Assembly (NCBI GenBank): GCA_014529385.2
Contig: CM043967.1
Coordinates: 87,097,278 to 87,161,277, forward strand
DNA: 64,000 bases
Direction: 5' to 3'
Source: Adiantum capillus-veneris
Taxonomy: Eukaryota > Streptophyta > Polypodiopsida > Polypodiales > Pteridaceae
Below the pieces are notes generated by a model, which worked only from the letters and a program-made list of their open reading frames with translations, did not search any database and was not told the DNA's origin. Positions 48,081 to 62,400 of the stretch are shown here, piece by piece. Within the stretch, counting starts at the first letter, position 1. Each line of letters starts with the position of its first letter. The translations under genes and the position numbers were made by a program.

Positions 48081-51000
48081 TTAACACCCAGATATTCTTA
48101 ATATAATGGCATAGAGTGGAAAAGTGGTGAATCTTGAGACAAAACCACTCATGCTACTAGCGGTAATAGCTTGGACAAGTGGTGGACCTTGAACGTAAAC
48201 CCCCCATGTTTTAATCGAGTTAGCTTCGAGAAATGATGAAGCATCCTTCTCTCCATGTTTCAATGGAGCCTAGCTTAGACAAGTGGTGGAACTTTGCTTC
48301 TCTCTATAATTCAATAGAGTTAGCTTGGACAAGTGGTGGAACTTGAAACCAAACCCCCATGTAAAACCTATTATGGTCACTCCAAGTGGTACGAAAGAAT
48401 AACCTTTAAGATGTAGCCTTATAGGTTATACAAGTGGTGGACCTTAACACCCACATATTCTTAATATAATGACATAGAGTGGAAAAGTGGTGAATCTTAA
48501 GACCAAACCACTCAGTCTACTACCAATAATAGCTTGGACAACTGTTGGACCTTGAATGTAAACCCCTCATTTACGACATATCATGGGTTTAATGTTTTTA
48601 GATGGAGCATAGCATCTTGGAGACATGGTGCAGCTTGCTTGTCGTCATGTTTCAATGGAGCCTAACTTGGACAAATGGTGGAGCATCCTTCTCTCCATGT
48701 TACAATGGATCCTAGCCTGGACAAGTGGTGGACCTTTTCTTCTCTCTCTGTTTCAATACAGTTAGCTTCGACAAGTGGTGGAGCTTGGAACAAAAACCCA
48801 ATATAAAACCTATCATGGTCACTCCAAGTGGTTAGAAAGAATAACCTTTAAGATATAGACTTAAAGGTTGGACAAGTGGTGGAGCTTGAATGTAAACCCC
48901 CCATCTACGAAATATGGTGGGTTTAAGGTATTTAGATGGAGTCTAGCATCTTGGAGACATGGTGCACCTTACTTCTGTTCATATTTCAATGGAGTCTATC
49001 TTGGACAAATGGTGGAGCATCCTTCTCTCCATGTTTCAATGGACCCTAGCTTGGACAAGTGGTGGACCTTTGCTTCTCTCTCTGTTTCAATAGAGTTAGC
49101 TTGGACAAGTGGTGGAGCTTGGAACCAAACCGGCATGTAAAACCTATCATGGTTACTCCAAGTGGTAAGAAAGAATAACCTTTAAGATATAGACCTATAG
49201 GTTGGACAAATGGTGGACCTTAACACCCACATATTGTTAATATAATGACATAGAGTGGAAAAGTGGTGAATCTTGAGACAAATCCACTCATGCTACTAGC
49301 GATAATAGCTTGGACAAGTATCAGCCCTTGAATGTAAACCGCCCATGTACAAAATATCCTGGGTTTAAGGTATTTCGATGAAGCCTAGCATCTTGGAGAC
49401 ATGGTGCAGCTTGCTTCTCTTCATTTTTCCATGAAGCCTATCTTGGACAAATGGTGGAGCATCCGTCTCTCCATGTTTCAATGGACCCTAGCTTGGACAA
49501 GTGGTGGACCTTTGCTGATCTTTATGATTCAATAGAGTTAGCTTGGACAAGTGGTGGAGCTTGGAACCAAACCCCCATGTAAAACCTATCATGGTCACTC
49601 CAAGTGGTGAGAAAGAATAACCTTTAAAATATAGGCTTATAGGTTGGACAAGTGGTGGACCTTTACACCCAAATATTCTTAATATAATGACATAGAGTGA
49701 AAAAGTGGTGAATCTTGAGACAAAACCACTCATGCTACTAGCGATAATAGCTTGGACAAGTGGTGGAACTTGAACGTAAACCCCCCATGTTTCAATAGAC
49801 TTAGCTTCGACAAATGGTGGAGCATCGTTCTCTCCATCTTTCAATGGAGCCTAGCTTGGACAAGTAGTGGACCTTCAAGTGGTGGACCTTGGAACCAAAC
49901 CCCCATGTAAAACCTATCATGTTCACTCCAAGTGGTGAGAAAGAATAACCTTAATGATATACCCTTATAGGTTGGACAACTGGTGGACCTTAACACCCAG
50001 ATATTCTTAATATAATGGCATCGAGTGGAAAAGTGGTGAATCTTGAGTCAAAACCACTCATGCTACTAGCGGTAATAGCTTGGACAAGTGGTGGACCTTG
50101 AACATAAACCCCCGATGTTTTAATAGAGTTAGCTTCGAGAAATGATGGAGCATCCTTCTCTCCATGTTTCAATGGAGCTTAGCTTGGACAAGTGGTGGAC
50201 CTTTGCTTCTCTCTATGATTCAATAGAGTTAGCTTGGACAAGTGGTGGAGCTTGGAACCAATCCCCCATGTAAAACCTAGGATGATTCAATGGAGCCTAG
50301 CTTGGACAAGTGGTGGACCTTTGCTTCTCTCTATGATTCAATAGAGTTAGCTTGGACAAGTGGTGGACCTTGGAACCAAACCCCCACGTAAACCCCCATG
50401 AAGCCTAGCATCTTGGAGACATGGTGCAGCTTGCTTCTCTTCATTTTTGGATGGAGCCTATCTTGGACAAATGGTGGAGCATCCTTCTCTCGATGTTTCA
50501 ATGGACCCTAGCTTGGACAAGTGGTGGACCTTTGCCTCTATCTATGATTCAATAGAGTTTGCTTGGACAAGTGGTGGACTTTGGAACTCACACCCCCATC
50601 TGAAACCTATCATGGTGACTCCAAGTGGTGAGAAAGAATAACCTTTAAAATACAGGCTTATAGGTTGGACAAGTGGTGGACCTTAACACCCAAATATTCT
50701 TAATATAATGACATAGAGTGAAAAAGATGTGGTGAATCTTGAGACAAAACCACTCATGCTACTAGAGATAATAGCTTGGACAAGTGGTGGACCTTGAACG
50801 TAAACCCACCATGTTTGAATAGACTTAGCTTCGACAAATGGTGGAGCATCGTTCTCTCCATCTTTCAATGGAGCCTAGCTTGGACAAGCAGTGGACCTTT
50901 GTTTCTCTCTAGGTTTCAATAGAGTTAGCTTGGACAAGTGGTGGACCTTGGAACCAAACCCCCATGTAAAACCTATCATGTTCACTCCAAGTGGTGAGAA

Positions 51001-54000
51001 AGATTAACCTTAATGATATATCCTTATAGGTTGGACAAGTGGTGGACCTTAACACCCGGATATTGTTAATATAATGGCATAGAGTGGAAAAGTGGTGAAT
51101 CTTGAGACAAAACCACTCATGCTACTAGCGGTAATAGCTTGGACAAGTGGTGGACCTTGAACGTAAACCCCCCATGTTTTAATAGAGTTAGCTTCGAGAA
51201 ATGATGAAGCATCCTTCTCTCCATGTTTTAATGGAGCCTAGCTTAGACAAGTGGTGGAACTTGGAACCAAACCCGCATGTAAAACCTATCATGGTTACTC
51301 CAAGTGGTAAGAAAGAATAACCTTTAAGATATAGACTTATAGGTTGGACAAGTGGTGGACCTTAACACCCACATATTCTTAATGTAATGAATTAGAGTGG
51401 AAAAGTGGTGAATCTTGAGACAAATCCACTCATGCTACTAGCGATAATAGCTTGGACAAGTATCGGCCCTTTAATGTAAACCGCCCATGTACAAAATATC
51501 CTGGGTTTAAGGTATTTGGATGAAGCCTAGCATCTTGGAGACATGGTGCAGCTTGCTTCTCTTCATTTTTCGATGGAGCCTATCTTGGACAAATGGTAGA
51601 GCATCCTTCTCTCCATGTTTCAATGGACCCTAGCTTGGACAAGTGGTGGACCTTTGCTGATCTCTATGATTCAATGGAGTTAGCTTGGACAAGTGGTGGA
51701 GCTTGGAACCAAACCCCCATGTAAAACCTATCATGGTCACTCCAAGTGGCGAGAAAGAATAACCTTTAAAATATAGGCTTATAGGTTGGACAAGTGGTGG
51801 ACCTTTACACCCAAATATTCTTAATATAATGACATAGAGTGAAAAAGTGGTGAATCTTGAGACAAAACCAATCATGCTACTAGCGATAATAGCTTGGACA
51901 AGTGGTGGAACTTGAACGTAAACCCCCCATGTTTCAATAGACTTACCTTCGACAAATGGTGGAGCATCGTTCTCTCCATCTTTCAATGGAGCCTAGCTTG
52001 GACAAGTAGTGGACCTTTGTTTCTCTCTAGGTTTCAATAGAGTTAGCTTGGACAAGTGGTGGACTTTGGAACTCACACCCCCATCTGAAACCTATCATGG
52101 TGACTCCAAGTGGTGAGAAAGAATATTCTTTAAAATATAGGCTTATAGGTTGGACAAGTGGTGGACCTTAACACCCAAATATTCTTAATATTATGACATA
52201 GAGTGAAAACGACGTTGTGAATCTTGAGACAAAACCACTCATGCTACTAGCGATAATAGCTTGGACAAGTGGTGGAACTTGAACGTAAACCCACCATGTT
52301 TCAATAGACTTAGATTCGACAAATGGTGGAGCATCGTTCTCTCCATCTTTCAATGGAGCCTAGCTTGGACAAGTAGTGGACCTTTGTTTCTCTTTAGGTT
52401 TCAATAGAGTTAGCTTGGTCAAGTGGTGGACCTTGGAACCAAACCCCCATGTAAAACCTATCATGTTCACTCCAAGTGGTGAGAACGAATAACCTTAATG
52501 ATATATCCTTATAGGTTGGACAAGTGGTGGACCTTAACACCCCGATATTCTTAATATAATGGCATAGAGTGGAAAAGTGGTGAATCTTGAGACAAAGCCA
52601 CTCATGCTACTAGCGGTAATAGCTTGGACAAGTGGTGGACCTTGAACGTAAACCCCCCATGTTTTAATAGAGTTAGCTTCGAGAAATGATGAAGCATCCT
52701 TCTCTCCATGTTTCAATGGAACCTAGCTTAGACAAGTGGTGGACCTTTGCTTCTCTCTATAATTCAATAGAGTTAGCTTGGACAAGTGGTGGAACTTGAA
52801 ACCAAACCCCCATGTAAAACCTATCATGGTCACTCCAAGTGGTACGAAAGAATAACCTTTAAGATGTAGCCTTATAGGTTATACAAGTGGTGGACCTTAA
52901 CACCCACATATTCTTAATATAATGACATAGAGTGGAAAAGTGGTGAATCTTAAGACCAAACCACTCAGGCTACTACCAATAATAGCTTGGACAAGTGTTG
53001 GACCTTGAATGTAAACCCCTCATTTACGACATATCATGGGTTTAATGTTTTTAGATGGAGCATAGCATCTTGGAGACATGGTGCAGCTTGCTTCTCATCA
53101 TGTTTCAATGGAGCCTAACTTGGACAAATGGTGGAGCATCCTTCTCTCCATGTTACAATGGATCCTAGCCTGGACAAGTGGTGGACCTTTTCTTCTGTCT
53201 CTGTTTCAATACAGTTAGCTTGGACAAGTGGCGGAGCTTGGAACAAAAACCCAATATAAAACCTATCATGGTCACTCCAAGTGGTGAGAAAGAATAACCT
53301 TTAAGATATAGACTTATAGGTTGGACAAGTGGTGGACCTTGAATGTAAACCCCCCATCTACGAAATATGGTGGGTTTAAGGTATTTAGATGGAGTCTAGC
53401 ATCTTGGAGACATGGTGCACCTTACTTCTGTTCATATTTCAATGGAGCCTATCTTGGACAAATGGTGGAGCATTCTTCTCTCCATGTTTCAATGGACCCT
53501 AGATTGGACAAGTGGTGGACCTTTGCTTCTCTCTCTGTTTCAATAGAGTTAGCCTGGACAAGTGGTGGAGCTTGGAACCAAACCCGCATGTAAAACCTAT
53601 CATGGTTAGTCCAAGTGGTAAGAAAGAATAACCTTTAAGATATAGACCTATAGGTTGGACAAGTGGTGGACCTTAACACCCACATATTGTTAATATAATG
53701 ACATAGAGTGGAAAAGTGGTGAATCTTGAGACAAATCCACTCATGCTACTACCGATAATAGCTTGGACATGTGGTGGAACTTGAACGTAAACCCACCATG
53801 TTTCAATAGACTTAGCTTCGACAAATGGTGGAGCATCGTTCTCTCCATCTTTTTTTGGACAAGTAGTGGACCTTTGCTTCTATCTATGATTTAATAGAGT
53901 TAGCTTGGACAAGTGGTGGACCTTGGAACCAAACCCCCATGTAAAACCTATCATGTTCACTCCAAGTGGTGAGAAAGAATAACCTTAATGATATATCCTT

Positions 54001-54830
54001 ATAGGTTGGACAAGTGGTGGACCTTAACACCCAGATATTCTTAATATAATGGCATAGAGTGGAAAAGTGGTAAATCTTGAGAGCAAACTACTCATGCTAC
54101 TAGCGATAATAGGTTGGACAAGTGGTGGACCTTGAATGTAAACCCCCCATCTAAGAAATATCATGGGTTGAAGGTATTTAGATGGATCCTAGCATCTTGG
54201 AGACATGGTGCACCTTGCTTCTCTTCATGTTTCAATGGAGCCTATCTTGAACAAATGGTGAAGCATCCTTCTCTCCATGTTTCAATGGACCCTAGCTTGC
54301 ACAAGTGGTGGACCTTTGCTTCTCTCTATGTATTAGAGTTTGCTTGGACAAGTGGTGGACCTTGGAACTCAAACCCCCATGTAAAACCTATCATGGTCAC
54401 TCCAAGTGGTGAGAAAGAATAACCTTTAAAATATAGGCTTATAGGTTGGACAAGTGGTGGAGCTTAACACCCAAATATTCTTAATATAATGACATAGAGT
54501 GAAAAAGTGGTGAATCTTGAGACAAAACCACTCATGCTACTAGCGATAATAGCTTGGACAAGTGGTGGAACTTGAACGTAAACCCCCCATGTTTCAATAG
54601 ACTTAGCTTCGACAAATGGTGGAGCATCGTTCTCTCCATTTTTCAATGGACCCTAGCTTGGACAAGTAGTGGACCTTTGTTTCTCTCTAGGTTTCAATAG
54701 AGTTAGCTTGGACAAGCGGTGGACCTTGGAACCAAACCCCCATGTATAACCTATCATGGTCACTCCAAGTGGTGAGAAAGAATAACCTTAATGATATATC
54801 CTTATAGGCTGGACAAGTGGTGGACCTGCA
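48081..54830 (+). repeat. Satellite segment with beta-like units repeated at 4,453 bp
   Basis: Positions 48534 to about 50.85 kb match beta-1 at an offset of 15,889. Positions 48081 and 48868 recur at 52534 and 53321 (+4,453). Irregular joints lie near 49870 and 53851. Confidence 0.75.
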
Positions 54831-55059
54831 CCTTGCTTCTCTTTATGTTTCCATGGAGCCTATCTTGGACAAATGGTGGAGCATCCTTCTCTCAATGTTT
54901 CAATGGAGCCTAGCTTGGACAAGTGGTGGACCTTTGCTTCTCTCTCTGTTTCAATAGAGTAAACTTGGACAAGTGGTGGAGCTTGGAACCAAACCCCCAT
55001 GTAAAACCTATCATGGTGACTCCAAGTGGTAAGAAAGAATAACCTTTAAGATATAGACT

Positions 55060-58000
55060 TATAGGTTGGACAAGTGGTGGACCTTAACACTCACATATTG
55101 TTAATATAATGACATAGAGTGGAAAAGTGGTGAATCTTGAGAAAAAACAACTCATGCTACTAGCGATAATAGCTTGGACAAGTATCGGCACTTGAATGTA
55201 AACCCCCCATGTACAAAATATCCTGGGTTTAAGGTATTTCGATGACGCCTAGCATCTTGGAGACATGGTGCATCTTGCTTCTCTTCACTTTTCGATGGAG
55301 CCTATCTTGGACAAATGGTGGAGCATCCTTCTCTCTATGTTTCAATGGACCCTAGCTTGGACAAGTGGTGGACCTTTGCTGATCTCTATGATTCAATAGA
55401 GTTAGCTTGGACAAGTGGTGGAACTTGGAACCAAACCCCCATGTAAAACCTATTATGGTCACTTCAAGTGGTGAGAAAGAATAACCTTTAAGATATAGCC
55501 TTATAGGTTGGACAAGTGGTGGACCTTAACACCCAAATATTCTTAATATAATGACATAGAGTGAAAAAGTGGTGAATCTTAAGACAAAACCAGTGATGCT
55601 ACTAGCGATAATAGCTTGGACAACTGGTGGACCTTGAACGTAAACCCCGCATGTTTCAATAGATTTAGCTTCGACAAATAGCGGAGCATCGTTCTCTCCA
55701 TGTTTCAATGGAGCCTAGCTTGGACAAGTGGTGGACGTTTGTTTCTCTCTATGTTTCAATAGAGTTAGCTTGGACGAGTGGTGGACCTTGGAACCAAACC
55801 CCCATGTAAAACCTATCATGGTCACTCCAAGTGGTGAGAAAGAATAAATATCCTTATAGGTTGGACAAGTGGTGGACCTTAACACCCAGATATTCTTAAT
55901 ATAATGGCATAGAGTGGAAAAGTGGTGAATCTTGAGACCAAACCACTCAGGCTACTACCAATAATAGCTTGGACAAGTGTTGGACCTTAAATGTAAACGC
56001 CTCCTCGACGACATATCGTGGGTTTAATGTTTTTCGATGGAGCCTAGCATCTTGGAGACATGGTGCAGCTTGCTTCTCGTCATTTTTCAATGGAGCCTAT
56101 CTTGGACAAATGGTGGAGCATCCTTCTCTCCATGTTTCAATGGAGCCTAGCTTGGACAAGTGGTGGACCTTTGCTTCTCTCTTTGTTTCAATAGAGTTAT
56201 CTTGGACAAGTGGCGGACCTTGGAACCAAATCCCCATGTAAAACCTATCATGGTCACTTCAAGTGGTAAGAGAGAATAACCTTTAAGATATAGACTTATA
56301 GGTTGGACAAGTGGTGGACCTTAACACCTACATATTCTTAATATAATGACATAGAGTGGAAAAGTGGTGAATCTTGAGACAAAACCACTCACGCTACTAG
56401 CGATAATAGCTTGGACAAGTGGTGGTACTTGAATGTAAACCCCCCATGTACAAAATATCGTGGGTTTAAGGTATTTGGACGAAGCCTAGCATCTTGGAGA
56501 GATGGTGCAACTTGCTTCTCTTCATGTTTCAATGGAGTCTATCTTGGACAAATAGTGGAGCAACCTTCTCTCCATGTTTCAATGGACCCTAGCTTGGACA
56601 AGTGGTGGAGCTTTGCTGATCTCTATGATTCAATAGAGTTAGCTTGGACAAGTGGTGGACCTTGGAACCCAACCCCCATGTAAAACCTATCATGGTCACT
56701 CCAACTGGTGAGAAAGAATAACCTTTAAGATATAGCCTTATAGGTTGGACAAGTGGTGGACCTTAATACCCAAATATTCTTAATATAATGACATAGAGTG
56801 AGAAAGTGGTGAATCTTGAGATAAAAGCACTCATGCTACTAGGGATAATAGCTTGGACAAGTGGTGGACCTTGAGCATAAACCCCCCATGTTTCAATAGA
56901 CTTAGCTTCGACAAATGGTGGAGCATCGTTCTCTCCATGTTTCAATGGAGCCTAGCTTGGACAAGTGGTCGACCTTTGTTTCTCTCTATGTTTCAATAGA
57001 GTTAGCTTGGACAAGTGGTGGAACTTGGAACCAAACCCCCATGTAAAACCTATCATGGTCACTCCAAGTGGGAAGAAAGAATAACCTTTAAGATGTAGCC
57101 TTATAGGTTGGACATGTGGTGGACCTTAACACCCACATATTCTTAATAAAAGTGGTGAATCTTGAGACCAAACCACTCAGGTTACTAGCAATAATAGCTT
57201 AGACAAGTGGTGGACGTTAAATGTAAACCCCTCATCTATGAAATATCGTGGGTTTAATGTATTTCGATGGAGTGTAGCATCTTGGAAACATGGTGCAGCC
57301 TTCTTCTCATCATGTTTCAATGGAGCCTATCTTGGACAAATGGTGGAGCATCCTTCTCTCCATGTTTCAATGGACCCTAGCTTGGACAAGTGGTGGACCT
57401 TTGTTTCTCTCTATGTTTCAATAGAGTTAGCTTGGACAAGTGGTGGACCTTGGAACCAAACCCCCATGTAAAACCTATCATGGTCACTCCAAGTGGTAAG
57501 AAAGAATAACATTTAAGATGTAGCCTTATAGGTTGGACAAGTGGTGGACCTTAGCACACACATATTCTTAATAAAAGTGGTGAATCTTGAGACCAAACCA
57601 CTCAGGCTACTAGCAATAATAGTTTGGACAATTGGTGGACCTTGAATGTAAACCCCTCATCTACGAAATATCATGGGCTTAATCTATGTCGATGGAGCAT
57701 AGCATCTTGGAGACATGGTGCAGCTTGCTTCTCCTCATGTTTCAATGGAGCCTATCTTGAACAAATGGTGGACCATCCTTCTCTCCATGTTTCAACGGAT
57801 CCTAGCTTGGACAAGTGTTGGACCTTTGTTTCTCTCTATGTTTCAATAGAGTTAGCTTGGACAAGTGGTGGACCTTGGAACCAAACCCCCATGTAAAACC
57901 TATCATGGTCACTCCAAGTGGTAAGAAAGAATAACCTTTAAGATGTAGCCTTATAGGTTGGACAAGTGGTGGACCTTAACACCCACATATTCTTCATATA

Positions 58001-59400
58001 ATGACATAGAGTGGAAAAGTGGTGAATCTTGAGACCAAACCACTCAGGCTGCTACCAATAATAGCTTGGACAAGTGTTGGACCTTGAATGTAAACCCCTC
58101 ATCTATGACATATCGTGAGGTTAATGTTTTTCGATGGAGCCTAGCACCTTGGAGACATGGTGCAACTTGCTTCACGTCATGTTTCAATGGAGCCTATCGT
58201 GGACAAATGGTGGAGCATCCTTCTCTCCATGTTACAATGGAGGCTAGCTTGCACAATTCGTGGACCTTTTCTTCTCTTTCTGTTTCATTAAAGTTAGCTT
58301 CGACAAGTGGTGGAGCTTGGAACAAAACCCCCATATAAAACCTATCATGGTCACTCCAAGTGGTAAGAAAGAATGACCTTTAATATATAGACTTATAGGT
58401 TGGACAAGTGGTGGACCTTGAATGTAAACCCCCCATCTACGAAATATGGTGGGTTTAAGGTATTTAGATTGAGTCTAGCATCTTGAAGACATGGTGCACC
58501 TTGCTTCTCTTCATGTTTCCATGGAGCCTGTCTTGGAAAAATGGTAGAGCATCCTTCTCTCAATGTTTCAATGCAGCCTGGCTTGGACAAGTGGTGGACC
58601 TTTGCTTCTCTCTCTCTTTCAATAGAGTTAACCTGGACAAGTGGTGGAGCTTGGAACCAAACCCCCATGTAAAACCTATCATGGTTACTGCAAGTGGTAA
58701 GAAAGAATAACCTTTAAGATATAGACTTATAGGTTGGACAAGTGGTGGACCTTAACACCCACATATTGTTAATATAATGACATAGAGTGGAAAAGTGGTG
58801 AATCTTGAGACAAAACCACTCATGATACTAGCGATAATAGCTTGGACAAGTATCGGCCCTTGAATGTAAACCCCCCATGTACAAAATATCCTAGGTTTAA
58901 GGTATTTCGATGACGCCTATCATCTTGGAGACATGGTGCATCTTGTTTCTCTTCATTTTTCGATGGAGCCTATCTTGGACAAATGGTGGAGCATCGTTCT
59001 CTCTATCCTTCAATGGATCCTAGCTTGGACAAGTAGTGGACCTTTGCTTCTATCTATGATTCAATAGAGTTTGCTTGGACAAGTGGTGGACCTTAAAACT
59101 CAAACCCCCATGTGAAACCTATCATGGTCACTCCAAGTGGTGAGAAAGAATAACCTTTAAAATATAGGCTTATGGGTTGGACAAGTGGTGGACCTTAACA
59201 CCCAAATATTCTTAATATAATGACATAGAGTGAAAAAGTGGTGAATCTTGAGACAAAACCACTCATGCTACTAGCGATAATAGCTTGGACAAGTGGTGGA
59301 ACTTGAACGTAAACCCACCATGTTTCAATAGACTTAGCTTCGACAAATGGTGGAGCATCGTTCTCTCCATCTTTCAATGGAGCCTATCTTGGAAAAGTAG
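55060..59400 (+). repeat. Segmental block alpha-4, a distant copy of alpha-2/alpha-3
   Basis: Positions 55526, 55969, 56411, 56763, 57238, 58066 and 58393 equal 26521, 26964, 27406, 27758, 28233, 29061 and 29388 plus 29,005. After that one 364-bp B unit is missing and the offset becomes 28,641 (59648 against 31007, 60001 against 31360). Confidence 0.8.
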
Positions 59401-62400
59401 TGGACCTTTGTTTCTCTCTAGGTTTCAATAGAGTTAGCTTGAACAAGTGGTGGACCTTGGAACCAAACCCCCATGTAAAACCTGTCATGTTCACTCCAAG
59501 TGGTGAGAAAGAATAACCTTAATGATATATCCTGATAGGTTGGACAAGTGGTGGACCTTAACACCCACATATTCTTAATATAATGGCATGGAGTGGAAAA
59601 GTGGTAAATCTTGAGAGCAAACTACTCATGCTACTAGAGATAATAGGTTGGAAAAGTGGTGGACCTTGAATGTAAACCCCCCATCTACGAAATATCGTGG
59701 GTTTAAGGTATTTAGATGGATCCTAGCATCTTGGAGACATGGTGCACCTTGCTTCTCTTTATGTTTCAATGGAGCCTATCTTGGACAAATGGTGGAGCAT
59801 CCTTCTCTCCATGTTTCAATGGACCCTAGCTTACACAAGTGGTGGACCTTTGCTTCTCTCTATGTTTCAATAGAGTTTTCTTGGACAAGTGGAGGACCCT
59901 GGAACTCAAACCCCCATGTGAAACCTATCATGGTCACTCCAAGTGGTGAATAAGAATAACCTTTAGAATATAGGCTTATAGGTTGGACAAGTGGTGGAGC
60001 TTAACACCCAAATATTCTTAATATAATGACATAGAGTGAAAAAGTGGTGAATCTTGAGACAAAACCACTCATGCTACTAGCGATAATAGCTTGGACAAGT
60101 GGTGGAACTTGAACGTAAACCCCCCATGTTTCAATAGACTTAGCTTCGACAAATGGTGGAGCATCGTTCTCTCCATCTTTCAATGGAGCCTAGCTTGGAC
60201 AAGTAGTGGACCTTTGTTTCTCTCTAGGTTTCAATAGAGTTAGCTTGGACAAGTGGTGGACCTTGGAACCAAACCCCCATGTAAAACCTATCATGGTCAC
60301 TTCAAGTGGTGAGAAAGAATAACCTTAATAATATATCCTTATAGGTTGGACAAGTGGTGGACCTTAACACCCAGATATTCTTAATATAATGGCATAGAGT
60401 GGAAAAGTGGTGAATCTTGAGACAAAACCACTCATGCTACTAGCGGTAATAGCTTGGACAAGTAGTGGACCTTGAACGTAAACCCCCCATGTTTTAATAG
60501 AGTTAGCTTCAAGAAATGATGGAGCATCCTTCTCTCCATGTCTCAATGGAGCCTAGCTTGGACAAGTGGTGGATCTTTGCTTCTCTCTATGTTTCAATAG
60601 AGTTAGCTTGGACAAGTGGTGGACCTTGGAACCAAACCCCCATGTAAAACCTAGCATGATTCAATGGAGCCTAGCTTGGACAAGTGGTGGACCTTTGCTT
60701 CTCTCTATGATTCAAAAGAGTTAGCTTGGACAACTGGTGGACCTTGGAACCAAACCCCCACGTAAACCCCCATGAAGCCTAGCATCTGGAGACATGGTGC
60801 AGCTTGCTTCTCTTCATTTTTGGATGGAGCCTATCTTGGACAAATGGTGGAGCATCCTTCTCTCCATGTTTCAATGGACCCTAGCTTGGACAAGTGGTGG
60901 ACCTTTGCTTCTATCTATGATTCAATAGAGTTTGCTTGGACAAGTGGTGGACTTTGGAACTCACACCCCCATCTGAAACCTATCATGGTGACTCCAAGTG
61001 GTGAGAAAGAATAACCTTTAAAATATAGGCTTATAGGTTGGACAAGTGGTGGACCTTAACACCCAAATATTCTTAATATAATGACATAGAGTGAAAAAGA
61101 CGTGGTGAATCTTGAGACAAAACCACTCATGCTACTAGCGATAATAGCTTGGACAAGTGGTGGACCTTGAATGTAAACCCACCATGTTCGAATAGACTTA
61201 GCTTCGACAAATGGTGGAGCATCGTTCTCTCCATCTTTCAATGGAGCCTAGCTTGGACAAGTAGTGGACCTTTGTTTCTCTCTAGGTTTCAATAGAGTTA
61301 GCTTGGACAAGTGGTGCACCTTGGAACCAAACCCCCATGTAAAACCTATCATGTTCACTCCAAGTGGTGAGAAAGAATAACCTTAATGATATATCCTTAT
61401 AGGTTGGACAAGTGGTGGACCTTAACACCCCGATATTGTTAATATAATGGCATAGAGTGGAAAAGTGGTGAATCTTGAGACAAAACCACTCATGCTACTA
61501 GCGGTACTAGCTTGGACAAGTGGTGGACCTTGAACGTAAACCCCCCATGTTTTAATAGAGTTAGCTTCGAGAAATGATGAAGCATCCTTCTCTCCATGTT
61601 TCAATGGAGCCTAGCTTAGACAAGTGGTGGACCTTTGCTTCTCTCTATAATTCAATAGAGTTAGCTTGGACAAGTGGTGGAGCTTGGAACCAAACCCCCA
61701 TGTAAAACCTATCATGGTTACTCCAAGTGGTAAGAAAGAATAACCTTTAAGATATAGAGTTATAGGTTGGACAAGTGGTGAACCTTAACACCCACATATT
61801 GTTAATATAATGACATACAGTGGAAAAGTGGTGAATCTTGAGACAAAACCACTCATGCTACTAGCGATAATAGCTTGGACAAGTATCGGCCCTTGAATGT
61901 AAACCCCCCATGTACAAAATATCCTGGGTTTAAGGTATTTCGATGACGCCTAGCATCTTGGAGACATGGTGCAGCTTGCTTCTCGTCATTTTTCGATGGA
62001 GCCTATCTTGGACAAATGGTGGAGCATCCTTCTCTCCATGTTTCAATGGACCCTAGCTTGGACAAGTGGTGGACCTTTGCTGATCTCTATGATTCAATAG
62101 AGTTAGCTTGGACAAGTGGTGGACCTTGGAACCAAACCCCCATGTAAAACCTATCATGGTCACTCCAAGTGGTGAGAAAGAATAACCTTTAAAATATAGG
62201 CTTATGGGTTGGACAAGTGGTGGACCTTAACACCCAAATATTCTTAAGATAATGACATAGAGTGAAAAAGTGGTGAATCTTGAGACAAAACCAGTCATGA
62301 TACTAGCGATAATAGCTTGGACAAGTGGTGCAACTTGAACGTAAACCCCCCATGTTTCAATAGACTTAGCTTTGACAAATGGTGGAGCATCGTTCTCTCC

